64,000 nt of DNA, from NCBI RefSeq assembly GCF_900109855.1, contig NZ_FOBO01000002.1, forward strand, positions 62,001 through 126,000, given 5' to 3'. Position numbers and translations under genes: made by a program. The notes beneath the pieces are model-generated. The model ran no database searches. It was not told the DNA's origin and was given only the letters and a program-made list of their open reading frames with translations. Positions 40,618 to 49,993 of this stretch are shown one piece after another. Source of the stretch: Roseovarius tolerans. GTDB taxonomy: Bacteria > Pseudomonadota > Alphaproteobacteria > Rhodobacterales > Rhodobacteraceae. Each line of letters begins with the position of its first letter. The first letter of the stretch is position 1.

Positions 40618-41967
40618 GTGGATATTCTGACGTTCCTGCCGCAATTCGGCAGTGTTTTCATGACCATAATTGCCTTTGTGGTGGCGCTTTCCGTAATCGT
40701 GGCAGTGCATGAATACGGCCATTACATCGTCGGTCGCTGGTCGGGCATCAAGGCGGAGGTGTTCTCGCTTGGGTTCGGCCCGGTGCTCTATTCGCGGATC
40801 GACCGGCACGGCACACGCTGGCAGGTGGCGGCGTTGCCGTTCGGCGGCTACGTGAAATTCCTCGGGGACGCGGACGCGGCGAGCGGCAAGGACGGCGAGG
40901 CGATGGCTGACCTGCCACCCGAGCGGCTGCGCCAGACCATGCACGGCGCGCCACTCTGGGCGCGCACGGCGACGGTGGCGGCGGGGCCGGTCTTCAACTT
41001 CATCCTGTCTATTATCGTGTTCGCGGCCGTGATGATGAGTGGCGGCAAGACTGCGGAGCCGCTAACCGTAGGGGAACTCAAGCCGCTGCCGGTCGAGGGG
41101 ATCACGTTGCAACCCGGCGACGAGATCCTCGGAATCGCGGGCGGTGACCTGCCGCCGATGGATGAGACCGAGCCTTATGAGGCGTTTCTCGATGCGTTGC
41201 CGGTGCAGGCATTGCTAGACTACGACGTTCGCCGCGACGGCGCGCGCATGACCGCGCAGGGCCCTCACCTGCTGCCGCCGCTGGTTGCCGGGCTGTCGCC
41301 GCAATCGGCGGCATTCGATGCGGGGCTGAAGGCCGGAGACGTGATCACCGGGATCAACGACCGCTCCGTTGTGGCGTTTTCGGAACTCAAGGAGATCGTC
41401 GAGGGATCGAACGGTGCGCCGCTGGCGCTGGATATGTGGCGGCCGGAGAGTGGCCCGTTCGAGACCACGCTGACACCGCGCCGGGTGGACGAGCCACAGC
41501 CCGAGGGCGGGTTCAAGACCGAGTGGCGGATCGGCATCGCGGGCGGTCTGGCCTTTGAGCCTGCGACCGAGGCGCTTGGGCCCGTCGAGGCGGTCAGTGG
41601 CGCGGTTGTGCAGACCGGTGAGATCATCCAAAGCTCGATTTCGGGCCTGTATCACATGGTCACCGGCGCGATCAGCAGCTGCAACATGTCCGGGCCAATC
41701 GGCATCGCGCAGGTGTCGGGTGCGATGGCGAGCCAGGGGGCGCAAAGCTTCATCTGGTTCATCGCGGTTCTGTCCACCGCCGTGGGGCTGCTCAACCTCT
41801 TTCCGGTGCCGGTCCTGGATGGCGGGCATCTGGTGTTCTACGCCTATGAAGCCGTCACCGGTCGCCCCCCGAGCGAGCGCGCGTTGCGGGTGCTGATGAC
41901 GGTGGGGCTGACGCTGATCCTGTCGCTGATGCTGTTCGCGGTGTTCAACGATCTCTTCTGCCCGTGA
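40618..41967 (+). CDS. rseP: RIP zinc metalloprotease RseP (site-2 protease)
   Basis: A 449-residue intramembrane protease that cuts anti-sigma factors and leftover signal peptides. The zinc motif HEYGH lies near residues 31-35 in the first span, a PDZ region follows (about 120-290, with LSPQSAAFDAGLKAGDVITGI), and the second active-site motif NLFPVPVLDGGH is near residue 393. The start is GTG at 40618; no better ATG is near. The usual next gene, bamA, is missing. Confidence 0.95.
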   Translation: MDILTFLPQFGSVFMTIIAFVVALSVIVAVHEYGHYIVGRWSGIKAEVFSLGFGPVLYSRIDRHGTRWQVAALPFGGYVKFLGDADAASGKDGEAMADLPPERLRQTMHGAPLWARTATVAAGPVFNFILSIIVFAAVMMSGGKTAEPLTVGELKPLPVEGITLQPGDEILGIAGGDLPPMDETEPYEAFLDALPVQALLDYDVRRDGARMTAQGPHLLPPLVAGLSPQSAAFDAGLKAGDVITGINDRSVVAFSELKEIVEGSNGAPLALDMWRPESGPFETTLTPRRVDEPQPEGGFKTEWRIGIAGGLAFEPATEALGPVEAVSGAVVQTGEIIQSSISGLYHMVTGAISSCNMSGPIGIAQVSGAMASQGAQSFIWFIAVLSTAVGLLNLFPVPVLDGGHLVFYAYEAVTGRPPSERALRVLMTVGLTLILSLMLFAVFNDLFCP

Positions 41968-42083
41968 CGCGCGCCTGTGGGGCGGATGATGGAATTGAGT
42001 ATTTTCGCCAAGAAGACGCAATGGGGCTGTTTTTGCGGTCCGGTTGATTTATCCTGACGGGCAACGAGACCGGGGACCGGCGA

Positions 42084-43313
42084 ATGAGCAGGATCATGCG
42101 AACATGGCTGATGGGGCTGGCGATGCTGGTCCTAGCCTCTGCGGTGCAGGGGCAGGAGAGCGGATTTAGCGGTCTTGCGCGGCTCGACACGGCCCAAAGC
42201 ACGATCAGCGATACGCGGCACGGGCTGGAGGTCACGCTGACGCTGTCGCAAGGCGTGCCCTACCGGGTGTTCACGCTGGATGATCCGGCGCGGCTGGTGA
42301 TGGATTTTCGCGAAGTGGATTGGAGCGGCGCGGAGGCGGGTGCCTTGATCACCAGTGCGCGTGCACTCGGCCTGCGCCTGGGGCAAATCCGACCGGGCTG
42401 GTCGCGGATCGTGATCGATCTTGCGGGGCCGCATATGCTGGAGGAGGCCGGGCTGCGGATCGACCGGCAAAGCGGCGCGGCGCGGCTGCAGGTTCGGCTG
42501 GGACGTGAGGACGCAGGGGGGTTTGCTGCCAGCGCGGGCACGCCGGATTTGCCCGGTTGGGATCTGCCTGCCGCCGTATCGGCCCCGGCGACCCCGCGCG
42601 CGGATGACGGCGTGTTTCGCGTCGTGCTCGACCCCGGACATGGCGGCATTGACCCGGGGGCCGAGGTCGACGGCACGCAGGAGAAAGACCTGATGCTTAT
42701 TTTCGCGCGCGAGTTGCGCGAAGTGCTCTTGCGCGCCGGTGGCTTTGATGTGGTGCTGACCCGTGACGTAGATGAATTCGTCAGCCTGGAGCGACGCGTG
42801 GCGCTGGCGCATCGGGCGGGGGCGGACGTGTTCCTGTCCTTGCACGCCGATGCGCTCAGCGGTGCGCGGGCGCGCGGGGCCTCTGTCTATACGTTGTCAG
42901 ACAGTGCCTCGGACGCGGCGAGTGCGGCGCTGGCCGAACGTCATAACCGGGCCGATATTCTGGCCGGGGTCGATCTGAGCGGCAAGGATGACGTGGTGGC
43001 CGACGTCCTGATGGATCTGGCGCGAATGGAGACGCAGCCGCGCTCCGAACATCTGGCGCGGGTCTTTCTGGAGGGGTTTCGCGCCGCCGGTCTGCCGCTC
43101 TTGTCGCGGCCAAAGCGGCATGCCGGGTTTTCGGTGCTCAAGGCACCCGATATCCCGTCGGTCCTGATAGAACTGGGGTTTCTGTCGAGCCCGCGCGACC
43201 TGAAGAACCTGCGCGATGCGGAGTGGCGGGCGCAGGTTGCGCAGGCGGTGAGCGACGCGCTCGAGCTGTGGCGCGACGCCGATGCGGCGCGCGCCGGGCT
43301 GGTGCGGCAATGA
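42084..43313 (+). CDS. amiC: N-acetylmuramoyl-L-alanine amidase (AmiC type)
   Basis: A 409-residue exported cell-wall amidase for daughter-cell separation. Signal peptide at about residues 1-23, then an AMIN domain (about 40-140, localisation), a linker, and an Amidase_3 domain from about residue 185 with VVLDPGHGGIDPGA, LSLHADAL and VLIELGFLSSPRD. These carry the zinc ligands and catalytic Glu. Neighbour order amiC-PBP1A-prfB is usual in the group. The start may also be ATG 42096. Confidence 0.93.
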   Translation: MSRIMRTWLMGLAMLVLASAVQGQESGFSGLARLDTAQSTISDTRHGLEVTLTLSQGVPYRVFTLDDPARLVMDFREVDWSGAEAGALITSARALGLRLGQIRPGWSRIVIDLAGPHMLEEAGLRIDRQSGAARLQVRLGREDAGGFAASAGTPDLPGWDLPAAVSAPATPRADDGVFRVVLDPGHGGIDPGAEVDGTQEKDLMLIFARELREVLLRAGGFDVVLTRDVDEFVSLERRVALAHRAGADVFLSLHADALSGARARGASVYTLSDSASDAASAALAERHNRADILAGVDLSGKDDVVADVLMDLARMETQPRSEHLARVFLEGFRAAGLPLLSRPKRHAGFSVLKAPDIPSVLIELGFLSSPRDLKNLRDAEWRAQVAQAVSDALELWRDADAARAGLVRQ

Positions 43314-43359
43314 GCGGGCCTGCGCCAATCCTTTTGACCCGTGCCCCCTGCATGCCTAT

Positions 43360-45900
43360 ATGGGGCGCATCCATCCAGCGGGGGCGCGCGTGTTTCGACC
43401 GATTCTGAGCCTTTTCGGCACTGTGTTTAGCCTGATCACCCTTGTCGTGGTGATTGTCGGGCTGAGCATCGGTGCGGTCCTGCATATTTATGGCAAGGAC
43501 CTGCCAAGCCATGAGAGCCTTGCCAATTACACGCCCCCCACGATCAGCCGGATCTATTCCAGCGAAGGGCGCATCATCGACGAGTTCGCCCGCGAGCGGC
43601 GGCTGTTCACGCCCGCCGAGGATATTCCCGATCTGGTGAAGCAGGCCTTCATCAGCGCCGAGGACAAGAACTTCTACAGCCATGGCGGCTATGACGCCTT
43701 GGGCATCGCGTCCGCCATTGTCGATGCGGTCAAGTCGCGCGGGCGCAATGTGCGCGGTGCCTCGACCATCACGCAGCAGGTGATGAAGAACTTTCTGTTG
43801 TCCGGCGATCGGCAGTTGGAGCGCAAGATCAAGGAGATCATTCTCGCGACGCGGATCGAGGAGACGCTGAGCAAGGAAAAGATCCTTGAGCTTTATCTCA
43901 ACGAGATTTTTCTTGGCCAAAACAGCTATGGCGTCACCGCAGCCGCGCAGACCTATTTCAACAAGACGCTGCGCGAGTTGGTCCCGCATGAGGCCGCCAC
44001 GATAGCGGCCATGCCCAAGGCCCCGAGCGATTATCACCCGGTGCGCGAGAAAGAACGCCTGCTCGACCGGCGCAATTTCGTGCTGCGTGAGATGTGGGAA
44101 AACGGCTATCTGACCGAGGCGGAGTATCGCGCGGAGCGCGAGGCACCGCTGCGCTCGGTCCAGAATGGTGATTTCCCGCCGTTCAGCGCCGATCTGCCAA
44201 CGCGCGATTACTTCACCGACGAAATCCGCCGTCAGTTGAGCGAGGATTTCGGCGAGGGTGAGTTTTTCTCGGGCGGGCTGTCGGTGCGGGCCACGCTCGA
44301 CCCCGAGATGCAGGCGAACGCTGCGCGCGCGCTGCGTCGTCAGTTGGAGCAGTATGACCGGGGCCGGGGCAGGTGGCGCGGCACCGGGATGACGATTCCG
44401 CCCGATGCGCTGGACTCCGAGGAGGCATGGCGCGCCGCGTTGAACGATCTGCGTGTGCCGCGCGATATCGACCTTAATGGCCAATGGTATCCGGCGGTGG
44501 TGCTGGAAACCGGCGATCAGGCGATGCGCATCGGCATCGAGGGCGTCGAGGGCGTGCAGGAGGTGCCGCGCAGCGATATCGCCTGGCTTCCCGGGGACTT
44601 TCACGAAACCTTTGATGCAGGTGACGTGGTGCATGTGCGACGCATGACCGAGGACGATAGCGGCGACTTAATCCGCTGGACGTTGCGGCAGGTGCCCGAG
44701 GCGCAGGGCGGCTTTATGGCGATGGACGTCAATACGGGCCGGGTGCTGGCGATGCAGGGCGGGTTTTCCTATCAGCATTCGGTATTCAACCGCGCGACGC
44801 AGGCGATGCGGCAGCCCGGCTCCAGCTTCAAGCCATTTGTTTATGCCGCTGCCCTCGACAGTGGCTATTCCCCGGCCACCATCGTGATCGACGCGCCGAT
44901 CGAGATCGACACACCGCAGGGGCTTTGGCGGCCTCGCAATTCGTCGAACAAGTATTACGGTCCGACGCCGTTGCGCACCGGCATCGAGCAGTCGCGGAAC
45001 CTTATGACCATCCGCCTTGCACAAGAGGTGGGGATGGACGTGGTGGCGAATTACGCTGAACGCTTTGGCGTCTATGACAACATGGGCAAGTTCCTGGCCA
45101 ACTCGCTCGGCTCCGAGGAGACGACGCTGTTCAACATGGTGGCGGCCTATGCGATGTTCGCCAACGGCGGCGAGCGGGTGCGCCCCAGCCTCGTGGACCG
45201 GGTGCAGGATCGCTATGGCCGCACCGTCTATTCGCAGGATCAGCGCCAATGCGTGGATTGCAACGACCCCAGCCTGCCCGAGGGGACCGGCCCGCGCATC
45301 GTGTCGGATCGCGAGCGGGTTATGAACGCCGTCACCGCCTATCAGCTGACCTCGATGATGAAGGGCGTGGTGGATCGCGGCACCGCCTCGGGGGCGATCA
45401 ACCTGCCGGTGCCCGTGGCAGGCAAGACCGGCACCACCAACGACGCGCGCGATGTGTGGTTCGTGGGCTTTACCAGCAACATCGCAGCCGGGTGTTATAT
45501 TGGCCATGACCAGCCGCGCGGCTTGGGGAGCGGGGCCTATGGCGCGTCGCTGTGCGGGCCGGTGTTTCAGGAGTTCATGAAAGAGGCGGTCGCGAAATAT
45601 GGCGGTGGTCCGTTCGATGTGCCGCCCGGGGGACACTTCATCAAGATCGACCGGTTTTCAGGTGCGCGCCTGCCCGACGATGCCTCGGGGCCGAATGTGG
45701 TGGCCGAGTATTTCCGCGACGGCGAGGAGCCGATCTTTGGCGTGATGTTCGATGGCGGGTTCGCCATGGGCAACGATCTGGATCTGTATAGCGCAGGTAC
45801 GCGCGAACAGGTGCGCGACGTGACCACCTCGACCGGGGAAAAGGCGCAGGTGGGCGGCAAGGCAACCTTTGGCTCGATGAGTTCGGGCGGGTTGTACTAG
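43360..45900 (+). CDS. mrcA: Penicillin-binding protein 1A (bifunctional)
   Basis: Polymerises and cross-links peptidoglycan. An N-terminal membrane anchor (about residues 12-40) precedes a transglycosylase domain with FISAEDKNFYSHGG (catalytic Glu) and RGASTITQQVMKNFLL. An OB-like insert and then a transpeptidase domain follow, with PGSSFKPFVYAA (nucleophile Ser), EQSRNLMTI and AGKTGTTNDARD. The 846-residue form starts at ATG 43360; a GTG at 43390 is also plausible and neither has a strong ribosome site. The reading frame extends upstream into amiC and is not family-like there. Confidence 0.94.
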   Translation: MGRIHPAGARVFRPILSLFGTVFSLITLVVVIVGLSIGAVLHIYGKDLPSHESLANYTPPTISRIYSSEGRIIDEFARERRLFTPAEDIPDLVKQAFISAEDKNFYSHGGYDALGIASAIVDAVKSRGRNVRGASTITQQVMKNFLLSGDRQLERKIKEIILATRIEETLSKEKILELYLNEIFLGQNSYGVTAAAQTYFNKTLRELVPHEAATIAAMPKAPSDYHPVREKERLLDRRNFVLREMWENGYLTEAEYRAEREAPLRSVQNGDFPPFSADLPTRDYFTDEIRRQLSEDFGEGEFFSGGLSVRATLDPEMQANAARALRRQLEQYDRGRGRWRGTGMTIPPDALDSEEAWRAALNDLRVPRDIDLNGQWYPAVVLETGDQAMRIGIEGVEGVQEVPRSDIAWLPGDFHETFDAGDVVHVRRMTEDDSGDLIRWTLRQVPEAQGGFMAMDVNTGRVLAMQGGFSYQHSVFNRATQAMRQPGSSFKPFVYAAALDSGYSPATIVIDAPIEIDTPQGLWRPRNSSNKYYGPTPLRTGIEQSRNLMTIRLAQEVGMDVVANYAERFGVYDNMGKFLANSLGSEETTLFNMVAAYAMFANGGERVRPSLVDRVQDRYGRTVYSQDQRQCVDCNDPSLPEGTGPRIVSDRERVMNAVTAYQLTSMMKGVVDRGTASGAINLPVPVAGKTGTTNDARDVWFVGFTSNIAAGCYIGHDQPRGLGSGAYGASLCGPVFQEFMKEAVAKYGGGPFDVPPGGHFIKIDRFSGARLPDDASGPNVVAEYFRDGEEPIFGVMFDGGFAMGNDLDLYSAGTREQVRDVTTSTGEKAQVGGKATFGSMSSGGLY

Positions 45901-46088
45901 GGGTGGTTGGGCGAGCCGGTGGCGGGTTTGGTCTAACGGCCGCGTATCGCGCGGGTGCGTAAATCCAGGGCCAATGCCGGGCCATGACAGCCTCTCTTCT
46001 GCCCGCCCCTGCTACGACGCGCTGCCCTTGCCCGGCCCGCCGCGCTGCGGTATCACCCGCATCTGAGCAGGCAAGGACAGATCAGACA

Positions 46089-47216
46089 ATGCGCGCCGAA
46101 GCACAAACCCTCGTTTCCGAGATCGAAAAATCGCTGGAGCTGTTGCGTCAGCGACTGGGATGGGAGACCGCCCGGCACCGGCTGGAGGAATTCAATGCGC
46201 GGGTCGAGGACCCGACGCTCTGGGATGATCCGGCACAGGCGCAAAAGCTGATGCGCGAGCGGCAGGCGCTGGTCGACGCGCTGGAGACGCATGACAACAT
46301 CAAGCAGGAGATGGAGGATCAGCTGGGCCTGATCGAGCTGGGCGAGATGGAGGGTGACGAAGAGGTCATCACAGAGGCAGAGGCCGCACTGCGTTCGCTG
46401 GCCAAAGTCGCCGCCGCCAAGGAACTGGAGGCGCTGCTCGATGGCGAGGCGGATGCCAATGACACGTTCCTCGAAATCAATGCGGGCGCGGGCGGCACCG
46501 AAAGCTGTGACTGGGCGTCGATGCTGGCGCGAATGTACGTTCGATGGGCCGAAAAACGCGGCTACACCGTCGAGTTGCAATCGGAGTCGTCGGGGGAAGA
46601 GGCGGGGATCAAATCCGCCGCTTACAAGATCAGCGGCCACAATGCCTATGGCTGGCTGAAATCGGAATCGGGCGTGCATCGGCTGGTGCGGATTTCGCCG
46701 TTTGATTCGGCGGCCAAGCGGCACACCTCGTTCTCGTCGGTCTGGGTCTATCCCGTTGTGGACGACAATATCGAAGTCGAGGTGAACCCTGCCGATATCC
46801 GCATCGACACCTATCGCTCGTCGGGTGCGGGCGGGCAGCACGTGAACACCACCGACTCGGCGGTGCGGATCACCCATATCCCGACCGGAATTGTGGTGAC
46901 ATCTTCGCAAAAATCGCAGCACCAGAACCGCGATATCGCCATGAAGGCTCTGAAATCAAGGCTATACCAGCAAGAGCTTGACCGGCGCAACGCGGCGATC
47001 AACGAGGCGCATGACAACAAGGGCGACGCAGGTTGGGGCAACCAGATCCGCTCTTACGTGCTGCAACCCTACCAGATGGTCAAGGATCTGCGCACCGGGG
47101 TCGAGACCTCCGACACCAAGGGCGTGCTCGATGGCGATCTCGATCCGTTCATGGCCGCGACGCTGGCGCAGAACGTTAGCGGCAAAAGCCGCGCTGAGGC
47201 GCAGGGGGATGATTGA
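46089..47216 (+). CDS. prfB: Peptide chain release factor 2
   Basis: Recognises UGA/UAA and releases the peptide. The 375 residues contain the SPF recognition tripeptide in [12 protein letters not shown] and the catalytic GGQ in [16 protein letters not shown]. The frame is continuous from ATG 46089, so the programmed +1 frameshift of E. coli prfB is absent. The open frame upstream (to 45984) is not conserved. Confidence 0.96.
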   Translation: MRAEAQTLVSEIEKSLELLRQRLGWETARHRLEEFNARVEDPTLWDDPAQAQKLMRERQALVDALETHDNIKQEMEDQLGLIELGEMEGDEEVITEAEAALRSLAKVAAAKELEALLDGEADANDTFLEINAGAGGTESCDWASMLARMYVRWAEKRGYTVELQSESSGEEAGIKSAAYKISGHNAYGWLKSESGVHRLVRISPFDSAAKRHTSFSSVWVYPVVDDNIEVEVNPADIRIDTYRSSGAGGQHVNTTDSAVRITHIPTGIVVTSSQKSQHQNRDIAMKALKSRLYQQELDRRNAAINEAHDNKGDAGWGNQIRSYVLQPYQMVKDLRTGVETSDTKGVLDGDLDPFMAATLAQNVSGKSRAEAQGDD

Positions 47217-47374
47217 CCGCTTTTCATGCCGCGCCTAGGATGGCCGCGCGAAAATTGTCATGATTTCGGGGGCGCGCCCGTATTGGTGCTTCCAACTGCC
47301 GCTTTGAACGACTAGATAAACCAATGATATTCCCGGGGGCGATCCATGGACCCCCGAGATAGGGAGAGACAGAC

Positions 47375-47599
47375 ATGCTGAACAATATCGGCCTTCCCGG
47401 CCTTCTTCTCATCGCCGTGGTGGTGCTGGTGCTTTTCGGTCGCGGCAAGATTTCCTCGCTGATGGGCGAAGTGGGCAAGGGCATCACCTCATTCAAGAAA
47501 GGTGTCGCTGACGGCACCAAGGAACTCGATGACGAGTCCAAGGACGAGGATGAAACCGCCCGCAACGTGACCCCCACCGACGAAAAAGACAAGGTCTGA
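47375..47599 (+). CDS. tatA: Twin-arginine translocase subunit TatA
   Basis: A 74-residue protein with one N-terminal membrane helix, the hinge [17 protein letters not shown] and an acidic tail, as in TatA/E. It oligomerises to form the pore for folded proteins. AGGGAGAG precedes the ATG. It heads tatABC. Confidence 0.95.
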   Translation: MLNNIGLPGLLLIAVVVLVLFGRGKISSLMGEVGKGITSFKKGVADGTKELDDESKDEDETARNVTPTDEKDKV

Positions 47600-47606
47600 A
47601 CCTTAA

Positions 47607-48122
47607 ATGCTGGACCTGGGCTGGACCGAGCTTTTGCTCATCGGCATCGTGGCACTGATCGTCGTGGGCCCCAAGGACCTGCCCGGGATGTTTCAGGCCG
47701 TGGGCAAATTCGTGGGCAAGGCCAAGGGCATGGCACGCGAATTCAGCCGCGCGATGAATGACGCCGCCGATCAATCCGGCGTGAACGACATTCAGAAAAG
47801 CTTCAAGGCTGCGTCCAACCCGATGAAAACGGCAATGGACGAGGTCAAGAAGACCACCGAGAATGCGACCCGCGACCTGACCACGGTCGACACGCCCGCG
47901 CTCAGCCCCGAGCGGCAGGCGCAGGCTGACAAGATCCGTGAGAAATCCGCCGAAATGGCCACAGCGCGTCATGCTGCCGAGGCCGAGGCAAAAGCCGCCG
48001 CCGAGGCGCAGGCCACGGAACCGACCGACAGCAAGCCCGCCAAGCCAAAGCCAAAGCCCAAAACCAAGGCTAAAGCCAAGACCAGCAAGACCGCCGCGGC
48101 GAAGGCCGAGGACAAGGCATGA
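47607..48122 (+). CDS. tatB: Twin-arginine translocase subunit TatB
   Basis: A 171-residue TatB with the N-terminal helix LDLGWTELLLIGIVALIVVGPKDLP, which has the Glu and Gly-Pro features of TatB, an amphipathic helix, and a long tail. The tail (about 140-171) is built of Lys/Pro then Lys/Ala repeats and is low-complexity. It forms the receptor with TatC. Overlaps tatC by 4 bases. Confidence 0.94.
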   Translation: MLDLGWTELLLIGIVALIVVGPKDLPGMFQAVGKFVGKAKGMAREFSRAMNDAADQSGVNDIQKSFKAASNPMKTAMDEVKKTTENATRDLTTVDTPALSPERQAQADKIREKSAEMATARHAAEAEAKAAAEAQATEPTDSKPAKPKPKPKTKAKAKTSKTAAAKAEDKA

Positions 48123-49024
48123 GCACCCCCGACGAGATCGAAGACAGCAGCGCACCGCTGATCGAGCACCTGGCGGAGTTGCGCAACCGTCTGATCCATT
48201 CTGTCGTCGCCTTCATCATCGGCATGGTGATCTGTTTCACCGTCGCCACCCCGATCTTCAACTTTCTTACTGCGCCACTCTGCCAGGTTCTGGCCGAGCG
48301 CGGGCAGGATTGCGACCTGATCTTCATCTCGCCGCAAGAGGGGTTCTTCGTCGCGATCAAGGTCTCGCTTCTGGGCGGGTTCATCCTCGCCTTTCCTTAT
48401 ATCGCCAACCAAATGTGGCGGTTCGTGGCTCCGGGGCTCTATAAATCCGAGAAAGGCGCGTTCCTGCCGTTTCTCGTGGCCTCGCCGTTCATGTTCTTCC
48501 TCGGCGCGTCCTTTGCATTCTACGTGGTCACGCCGCTGGCCTACGACTTCTTCCTCGGCTTCCAGCAATTCGGCGGGCAGGGCGAGGCTGTCGAGGGCGG
48601 TCAGAATGCGGCCCCTCTGTCGGTGGTGTTCCAGGGCTCCGCGCAGGAGTACCTCAACCTCACGATCAAGTTCATCGTGGCCTTTGGGCTGTGCTTCCAG
48701 CTTCCTGTTCTGCTCACGCTGATGGGCAAGGCGGGTCTGGTGAGCGCGCCGGGCCTGCGCTCGGTGCGTAAATACGCGGTGGTGGGTATTCTGTTGCTGG
48801 CTGCGCTGGTGACGCCGCCTGATGTCATTACGCAGATCATTCTCTTTATCGTGGTTTATGGTCTCTATGAGGTGTCGATCCAGCTGGTGCAGCGGGTTGA
48901 ACGCAAGCGTGAAGCGGAACTGCGCGAACAGGGCCTTTGGTTCGATGACGAGGATGAGATCATCCCCGACGAGGACGAGATGCAGGCCGAGTTCGATCCC
49001 GAGGCCGACAAGGGCAAGGACTGA
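48119..49024 (+). CDS. tatC: Twin-arginine translocase subunit TatC
   Basis: A 301-residue, six-span membrane protein that binds Tat signal peptides. Begins with the SAPLIEHLAELRNRLIHS motif (about 11-28) and keeps YIANQMWRFVAPGLYKSEK (about 94-112). The C-terminal 40 residues are highly acidic (DEDEIIPDEDEM), longer than in E. coli TatC. Confidence 0.96.
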   Translation: MSTPDEIEDSSAPLIEHLAELRNRLIHSVVAFIIGMVICFTVATPIFNFLTAPLCQVLAERGQDCDLIFISPQEGFFVAIKVSLLGGFILAFPYIANQMWRFVAPGLYKSEKGAFLPFLVASPFMFFLGASFAFYVVTPLAYDFFLGFQQFGGQGEAVEGGQNAAPLSVVFQGSAQEYLNLTIKFIVAFGLCFQLPVLLTLMGKAGLVSAPGLRSVRKYAVVGILLLAALVTPPDVITQIILFIVVYGLYEVSIQLVQRVERKREAELREQGLWFDDEDEIIPDEDEMQAEFDPEADKGKD

Positions 49025-49036
49025 GGCAAGCACTAA

Positions 49037-49876
49037 ATGACCACCGATCCGCTGGACCGTATTGCCGCCGCATTGGAGCGCATGGCGCCCGCGCCGCTGA
49101 GCGCGCCGCAGTTCGACGCCGCTGACGCCTTTGTCTGGCATGTGTCACCCGACCGACTGGAGCCGGTCGAGACGGTCAACCGGGTGGATATGCAATTGCT
49201 GGTGGGCATCGACCGGTCACGCGACACGCTCCTGGCCAACACCCAGCAATTCGCACGGGGCCTGCCTGCCAACAACGCGCTGCTCTGGGGCGCGCGGGGC
49301 ATGGGCAAGTCGAGCCTTGTCAAGGCCGTGCATGCGTCTGTGCGCGCCGAGGGGCTGCCGCTTAAGATCGTGGAGTTGCAGCGCGAAGACCTGCCTTCGG
49401 TGGGGCGTCTGCTGAACCTCTTGCGCGGGTCTGACGCGCGGTTCCTGCTCTATTGTGACGATCTGAGCTTTGGCCATGACGATCAGCATTACAAATCATT
49501 GAAGGCGGTGCTGGATGGCGGGATCGAAGGGCGGCCCGAGAACGTGGTGTTCTACGCCACCTCGAACCGCCGCCACCTGATGCCCCGCGACATGATCGAG
49601 AACGAGCGCTCGACCTCGATCAACCCCTCCGAGGCGGTTGAGGAAAAGGTGTCTCTGTCGGACCGGTTCGGGCTATGGCTGGGGTTCCATCCCTGTGATC
49701 AGGACGAATACCTGTCAATGATCCGCGGCTATTGCGACGCCTATGGGGTCGAGATCGACGACGCCACCCTGCGCGCCGAGGCGATCGAGTGGCAAGCCAC
49801 GCGCGGCGCGCGGTCGGGCCGGGTGGCGTGGCAGTATTTCACCGATCTTGCGGGGCGTCGGGGCGTGAGAGTTTGA
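49037..49876 (+). CDS. DUF815 family AAA-type ATP-binding protein
   Basis: A 279-residue cytoplasmic ATPase. Walker A is LLWGARGMGKSSLVKA (about 82-97); Walker B-like FLLYCDDLSFGHDD follows near 135-148; YATSNRRHLMPRDM is a sensor-like motif. Members of DUF815 are widespread but uncharacterised. It lies 12 bases after tatC, so is probably co-transcribed. A terminator follows. Confidence 0.88.
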   Translation: MTTDPLDRIAAALERMAPAPLSAPQFDAADAFVWHVSPDRLEPVETVNRVDMQLLVGIDRSRDTLLANTQQFARGLPANNALLWGARGMGKSSLVKAVHASVRAEGLPLKIVELQREDLPSVGRLLNLLRGSDARFLLYCDDLSFGHDDQHYKSLKAVLDGGIEGRPENVVFYATSNRRHLMPRDMIENERSTSINPSEAVEEKVSLSDRFGLWLGFHPCDQDEYLSMIRGYCDAYGVEIDDATLRAEAIEWQATRGARSGRVAWQYFTDLAGRRGVRV

Positions 49877-49942
49877 GGCAACTGCGACGCTGCCCTTGAA
49901 ACTGAGCACATCCTTCAGACAGCACTGAGATACGCCGTAACG

Positions 49943-49970
49943 AAAAACCCCGCCTTTGCGGCGGGGTTTT
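49943..49970. terminator. Bidirectional terminator between DUF815 and the methyl-THF gene
   Basis: CCCCGCC (49948-49954) pairs with GGCGGGG (49960-49966) around a 5-base loop, flanked by five A and four T. The symmetric A/T flanks serve the convergent genes on both sides. Confidence 0.9.
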
Positions 49971-49993
49971 GTTTTGCGTGGCGTGGGTCTGGT

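Noticed and set aside
46089..46200. Programmed frameshift in prfB
   Set aside because: The frame is continuous from the ATG; no early in-frame TGA with a slippery CTT is present.
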